From contig CP060755.1 in the NCBI GenBank assembly GCA_023205875.1, positions 1,240,001 to 1,304,000 of the forward strand: a stretch of 64,000 nt of DNA, written 5' to 3'. The stretch comes from Chloropicon primus (taxonomy: Eukaryota; Chlorophyta; Chloropicophyceae; Chloropicales; Chloropicaceae). The number at the start of each line of letters is the position of its first letter. Position 1 is the stretch's first letter. Shown here piece by piece: positions 61,102 through 64,000 of the stretch. The translations under genes and the position numbers were made by a program. The notes beneath the pieces were generated by a model. The model was given only the letters and a program-made list of their open reading frames with translations. It was not told where the DNA came from and made no database searches.

Positions 61102-62118
61102 CTAGGCCCTGGTCTTGAACTTGGGGACTCTGTCAATTCCCGGGTTGGAGGGGATGGAGACCTTGCCTTCGTCCAAGAGGGAGGAGGAATCATCGTTCGA
61201 AGGGCCATCCGCGCTGAGTACCTTGCGACCCAAAAGGTCGAACGTGATGTAGACCCTCCTCTCGTCCTCCCTCATTTGGGCCTCGATCTCCTCCTCCCTC
61301 TTCTTCAGCTCAGCCTTCTCCTCCTGACTCAGCCAGATGTTCGAGTCGATCTCGAAAAAGTCGGACTGGTCGTCAATGATGGCCGTCTGCTTCGCGGAAG
61401 CCCTGTCGTATCCCACCAAGCGGTCCTTCTCGCCGGCGGCCCTCTCCATGTTTTCGCGCGCCCGACCCCCCCCCTCGACCTGGCTGCGCCTCTGCCTCTC
61501 CGCCAGCGCCGCGTAGCGAGCCTCCCTGTCCCTCACCACGAGCGCGCCGCAGAACAGGCACGGGCCCTCTCCCTCCTGGGTGCACACGATCCGGCCGCAG
61601 GACAGGCAGTTCGCCAGCAGGTCGTGGCGGGTCGCGTGGCAGTTGCAGTGCTTTCTGAACGGCATCAGAACCTTGTCCAGACCGGCCAGGGGATCGGTCG
61701 CTGACCCGGGGACGCCCCTCGCTCCCTTCTTCTTCTCCCTCTTGCCCTGCCTCCTCGAGGAAGCCGCCGAGGAGGAGGAGGAGGAGGAGCCGGACTCCCC
61801 CTTTAACTCCCCCCCGCCTTCTTCCGGAGCGTCGAAGCCCGGGGGCGCGGCCACTTGGCTCCGAGCTCCTCGGTCCCCCTGGGGCTCGTCCTCCCCGCCG
61901 GACTCCGAGTCCAACGCCTCGAAGTAGTCCTTGACGAGTTCCAGCGCGCGAGTGTTCCCCTCCAGGTACACCTGGGCTATCTCTTCCGCGTCCTCCCTCG
62001 TCGTCCCCGGGTCCGTCGTCGAGATCGCCTCCACGATGCCGTGCACCACGAGTGCGTCGTACCCCGACTCCTTCTCCAGGTATACCCTGAGCCTCTCCAG
62101 CACCTCCTCTCCAGCCAT
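61102..62118 (-). CDS. TRIP4/ASC-1-like zinc-finger protein, short form
   Basis: A 338-residue intronless protein. The N-terminal 75 residues form a helical module (ERLRVYLEKESGYDALVVHGIVEAI). The conserved C2HC5 finger of activating signal cointegrator 1 is at about 155-190 (CNCHATRHDLLANCLSCGRIVC, in two parts, then GPCLFCG). After it come charged helices and the block VYITFDLLGRKVL. TRIP4 belongs to the ASCC complex that acts in transcription and ribosome quality control. The usual C-terminal ASCH domain is missing, the stop falling after KFKTRA. It converges on the cyclophilin gene with 138 bp between stops. Confidence 0.85.
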   Translation of the reverse strand: MAGEEVLERLRVYLEKESGYDALVVHGIVEAISTTDPGTTREDAEEIAQVYLEGNTRALELVKDYFEALDSESGGEDEPQGDRGARSQVAAPPGFDAPEEGGGELKGESGSSSSSSSAASSRRQGKREKKKGARGVPGSATDPLAGLDKVLMPFRKHCNCHATRHDLLANCLSCGRIVCTQEGEGPCLFCGALVVRDREARYAALAERQRRSQVEGGGRARENMERAAGEKDRLVGYDRASAKQTAIIDDQSDFFEIDSNIWLSQEEKAELKKREEEIEAQMREDERRVYITFDLLGRKVLSADGPSNDDSSSLLDEGKVSIPSNPGIDRVPKFKTRA

Positions 62119-62432
62119 GTTTTAACTCTGGCCAGCCCTCAGCCGAGGATCCTGCGATAGAGACGCGTCACGACGACGACGACGACGACGACGTGTTCGG
62201 TCGCTCGGTGCAAGCACACCACTACCACCAAGGCCTCCGCGATCGAATCGGCCCTCCTCCTCCCTCCCTGGTCCCTGGAGAGAGTACGCTCGCCTCCTCG
62301 CGCGTCTTTCGCTGAAACGCTGAAACGAAAACAAGTGGACAGCGATTGGCGCGCAGCGGATGGGGTTGGGAGATCTCTGAAGGGGAGGAGGAGAGAGAGG
62401 AGCAGGAGCAGGGGACGGCGGTCGTGTGGAGA
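62119..62432. promoter_or_regulatory. Divergent promoter region, TRIP4 / STN kinase
   Basis: A 314-bp region between divergent start codons. It has an ACG trinucleotide run at about 62169-62192. No gene is supported. Both promoters must be here. Confidence 0.4.
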
Positions 62433-63989
62433 ATGAATGTGGGGGTGGCCTCGACGGCCTCCGCTCGGTGCGGGTGCAAGACCATGAGGCTTGGCGCGGA
62501 GCGGTGCGGGTACGGTCGACGGGAGAGCTCGAGGAGGGTGAACTCGTCTTCGTCGTCATTTTCCCCTTTGCTTCCAGAGGTGAGGAGGACAGGACAACGG
62601 AGGAGGAGCAAGGTCGTGTGGAGGGCGAGCCCGGGGGAAGCGTCTTGGCTCTCGGAGGTCGCCGACAACGTGGTTTTCCAGAACCTCGCGGCAGTGCTCA
62701 ACCAGGGCGGGCAGGTCGCGCTTCACGTCTTGCCCTCGCCGTTGGACAACATCGTGAGCACCCTGATATTCGACCTGTCCAACGCATTTCTCGGGGAGAT
62801 CACCAGCCTGGCGCTGCTTCACTTCTTCGCCGTCTACTACTTCGTGTTCGCGAACCCCAAGCCCATCATCGGCTTCCTGGACTACTACATCGTGGGCCCG
62901 ATCGATGCCCTGATTCGCAACAGTGGCCTGGACCAGAGGGACTTCAAGCTGAGGGGAACCCTCGGGGGCGGGAACTTTGGCACCATCTACGAGGCGGTGA
63001 GGCTCAAGAAGGGCGAGGAGGACTCGGACTTGGCTGATCTGTCTGAAAGGGAGGAAGAGGCGCGGAAAGTGGTCATGAAGAGGATCAAGAAGGACAATCT
63101 CGGCGTCAGGAAGGATTTCCTGGCGCAGGGCACGATGGCCCAAGGCACGGAGGAGACCGGGCTCGCGGAGGCGTTCTTCTGCCAGAGAATAAAGCGGAAC
63201 CCGCTCGCGGCGAAGCACTGCGCCACGTTTCTGGGGGAGTTCGTCGCAGACGAGTTCGGGCGAGGGTACGACAAGGACTCCCAGTGGCTGGTCTTCAAGT
63301 ACGAGAGCGAAATTACGCTCGCTGACACCATAGAAGGCAGAATAGGGCCGTACCCAGAGTGCCTGGAGGATTTCAGCAACAATCGAAGCGAGGCGGGAAT
63401 GATCAAGAAGATCATGAAGGAGCTGCTCGAAGGCATTTCGGCTCTGAATACCATGGGCATCGTCCACCGAGATATCAAGCCAGAAAACATTCTCTTGACC
63501 GAGAGGGGGGATGTGAAGCTCATCGACTTTGGAGCTGCGGCGGACCTCTGCACGGGCGTGAATTTCAATCCAAAGACCGGGTTTCTCGACCCCCGGTACT
63601 GCCCCCCGGAGGAATTCGTGGTGCCCCAGAACTTCCCTAGGGCACCGATAGCGGCGCTGTCCACCCTCGCTTCGCCCTTGGTGTGGAACTACACCAAGCC
63701 GGGGCTCTTTGACGTGTACGCCGTTGGAATCATCTTCCTGCAGATGACCGTCCCTCAGATGAGAAAGGCGAATTTCTTCCGAACCTTTCAGAGGGAAATG
63801 AAAAAGTTTGACTACGACCTCCAGGAGTGGAGGCGGTCCAAGGCATCGTCAGCCTCTCAGGCCGACTTCTCCGAGCTCGACACGAAGTTTGGATCGGGGT
63901 GGGACTTGGCATGTAAAATGATCTCCTTGAAGAGCAAAAGGATTTCTGCCAAGGCTGCCTTGAGGCACCCTTACTTCTTGATCCTGTAA
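62433..63989 (+). CDS. Thylakoid STN7/STN8-family protein kinase
   Basis: The first ATG is 62433, giving 518 residues. The N-terminal 65 residues are Arg/Ser-rich, transit-like. A hydrophobic segment (ITSLALLHFFAVYYFVFAN, near 123-141) anchors the protein, followed by NPKPIIGFLDYYIVGP, typical of the STN family. The kinase domain starts at GTLGGGNFGTIYEA (near 175), with HRDIKPENILL (345) and DFGAAADL (365); the activation loop has DPRYCPPEE. These kinases phosphorylate LHCII or photosystem II proteins. The Cys pair that lies in the lumenal part of STN7/Stt7 is absent here, which favours an STN8/Stl1-like enzyme. Confidence 0.9.
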   Translation: MNVGVASTASARCGCKTMRLGAERCGYGRRESSRRVNSSSSSFSPLLPEVRRTGQRRRSKVVWRASPGEASWLSEVADNVVFQNLAAVLNQGGQVALHVLPSPLDNIVSTLIFDLSNAFLGEITSLALLHFFAVYYFVFANPKPIIGFLDYYIVGPIDALIRNSGLDQRDFKLRGTLGGGNFGTIYEAVRLKKGEEDSDLADLSEREEEARKVVMKRIKKDNLGVRKDFLAQGTMAQGTEETGLAEAFFCQRIKRNPLAAKHCATFLGEFVADEFGRGYDKDSQWLVFKYESEITLADTIEGRIGPYPECLEDFSNNRSEAGMIKKIMKELLEGISALNTMGIVHRDIKPENILLTERGDVKLIDFGAAADLCTGVNFNPKTGFLDPRYCPPEEFVVPQNFPRAPIAALSTLASPLVWNYTKPGLFDVYAVGIIFLQMTVPQMRKANFFRTFQREMKKFDYDLQEWRRSKASSASQADFSELDTKFGSGWDLACKMISLKSKRISAKAALRHPYFLIL

Positions 63990-64000
63990 ATTTGTAGAAT

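Noticed and set aside
1-64000. tRNA, rRNA, CRISPR arrays, transposons or viral elements
   Set aside because: I looked for T-arm-like motifs, regular spaced repeats, terminal repeats and transposase or reverse transcriptase motifs and saw none that could be supported.

Overview
This 64 kb window looks like nuclear DNA of a green alga (Viridiplantae). The evidence is a set of green-lineage, plastid-directed or plant-type genes: a TROL-like thylakoid rhodanese protein, Tic40, an STN7/STN8-family thylakoid kinase, plastid-type 16S rRNA methyltransferases (RsmD, RsmH), a plant-organelle family-A DNA polymerase, reversibly glycosylated polypeptide (UDP-arabinopyranose mutase) and an SPT LCB2 with plant-like N-terminus. 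Gene density is very high (about 37 protein genes, often under 200 bp apart), DNA is GC-rich, and introns are few, short (about 50-170 bp), GT-AG and mostly near the 5' ends. This fits a small marine prasinophyte-type alga such as Chloropicophyceae, but that placement is inference.

Layout. 0-6 kb: the 3' end of a CFAP46-like ciliary gene, converging on a Rix7/NVL AAA ATPase; then a long coiled-coil gene. 6-13.5 kb: LCB2 (four exons reconstructed here), a CCP5-type tubulin deglutamylase, RtcB RNA ligase, RGP. 13.9-21.8 kb: a 3-exon coiled-coil gene, a 4-exon MORN gene, a Tudor/HMG-box protein, RsmD, TROL and TFB5. 21.9-31.5 kb: NAP1/HEM (SCAR/WAVE complex) head-to-head with a DHX36-like helicase, then a SepF-like plastid protein, a phosphopantetheinyl transferase and GNA1. 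31.6-43.2 kb: a 4-exon membrane glycosyltransferase, an aldo/keto reductase, organellar DNA polymerase, a TSNAXIP1-like coiled-coil gene, a small zinc-finger-like gene and an unusual GT61/cysteine-rich fusion. 43.2-52.5 kb: a WD40/coiled-coil protein, PrmC, a family II pyrophosphatase with a lipidation-like N-terminus, Tic40, COQ2. 52.6-64 kb: RNA polymerase I/III AC19, RsmH, a small coiled-coil gene, a 1 kb non-coding stretch with a 17-bp minisatellite, two unrecognised genes (one a probable nuclear protein), a CYP59-like cyclophilin-RRM, a TRIP4-like zinc-finger protein and the thylakoid kinase.

Themes. Several genes concern plastid upkeep (protein import, rRNA methylation, organelle DNA replication, thylakoid electron-flow regulation, possibly division). 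A second group (CFAP46-like, CCP5-like, MORN2-like, TSNAXIP1-like) is typical of cilia, implying a flagellated stage. NAP1 implies a SCAR/WAVE-Arp2/3 actin pathway. I saw no rRNA, tRNA, CRISPR array or recognisable transposon or viral element. Simple repeats (CA, GA, GCCAAG, ACC, a 17-bp unit) are common in introns and intergenic DNA. Many long antisense open frames are present only because of the GC-rich codon use and are not reported as genes.
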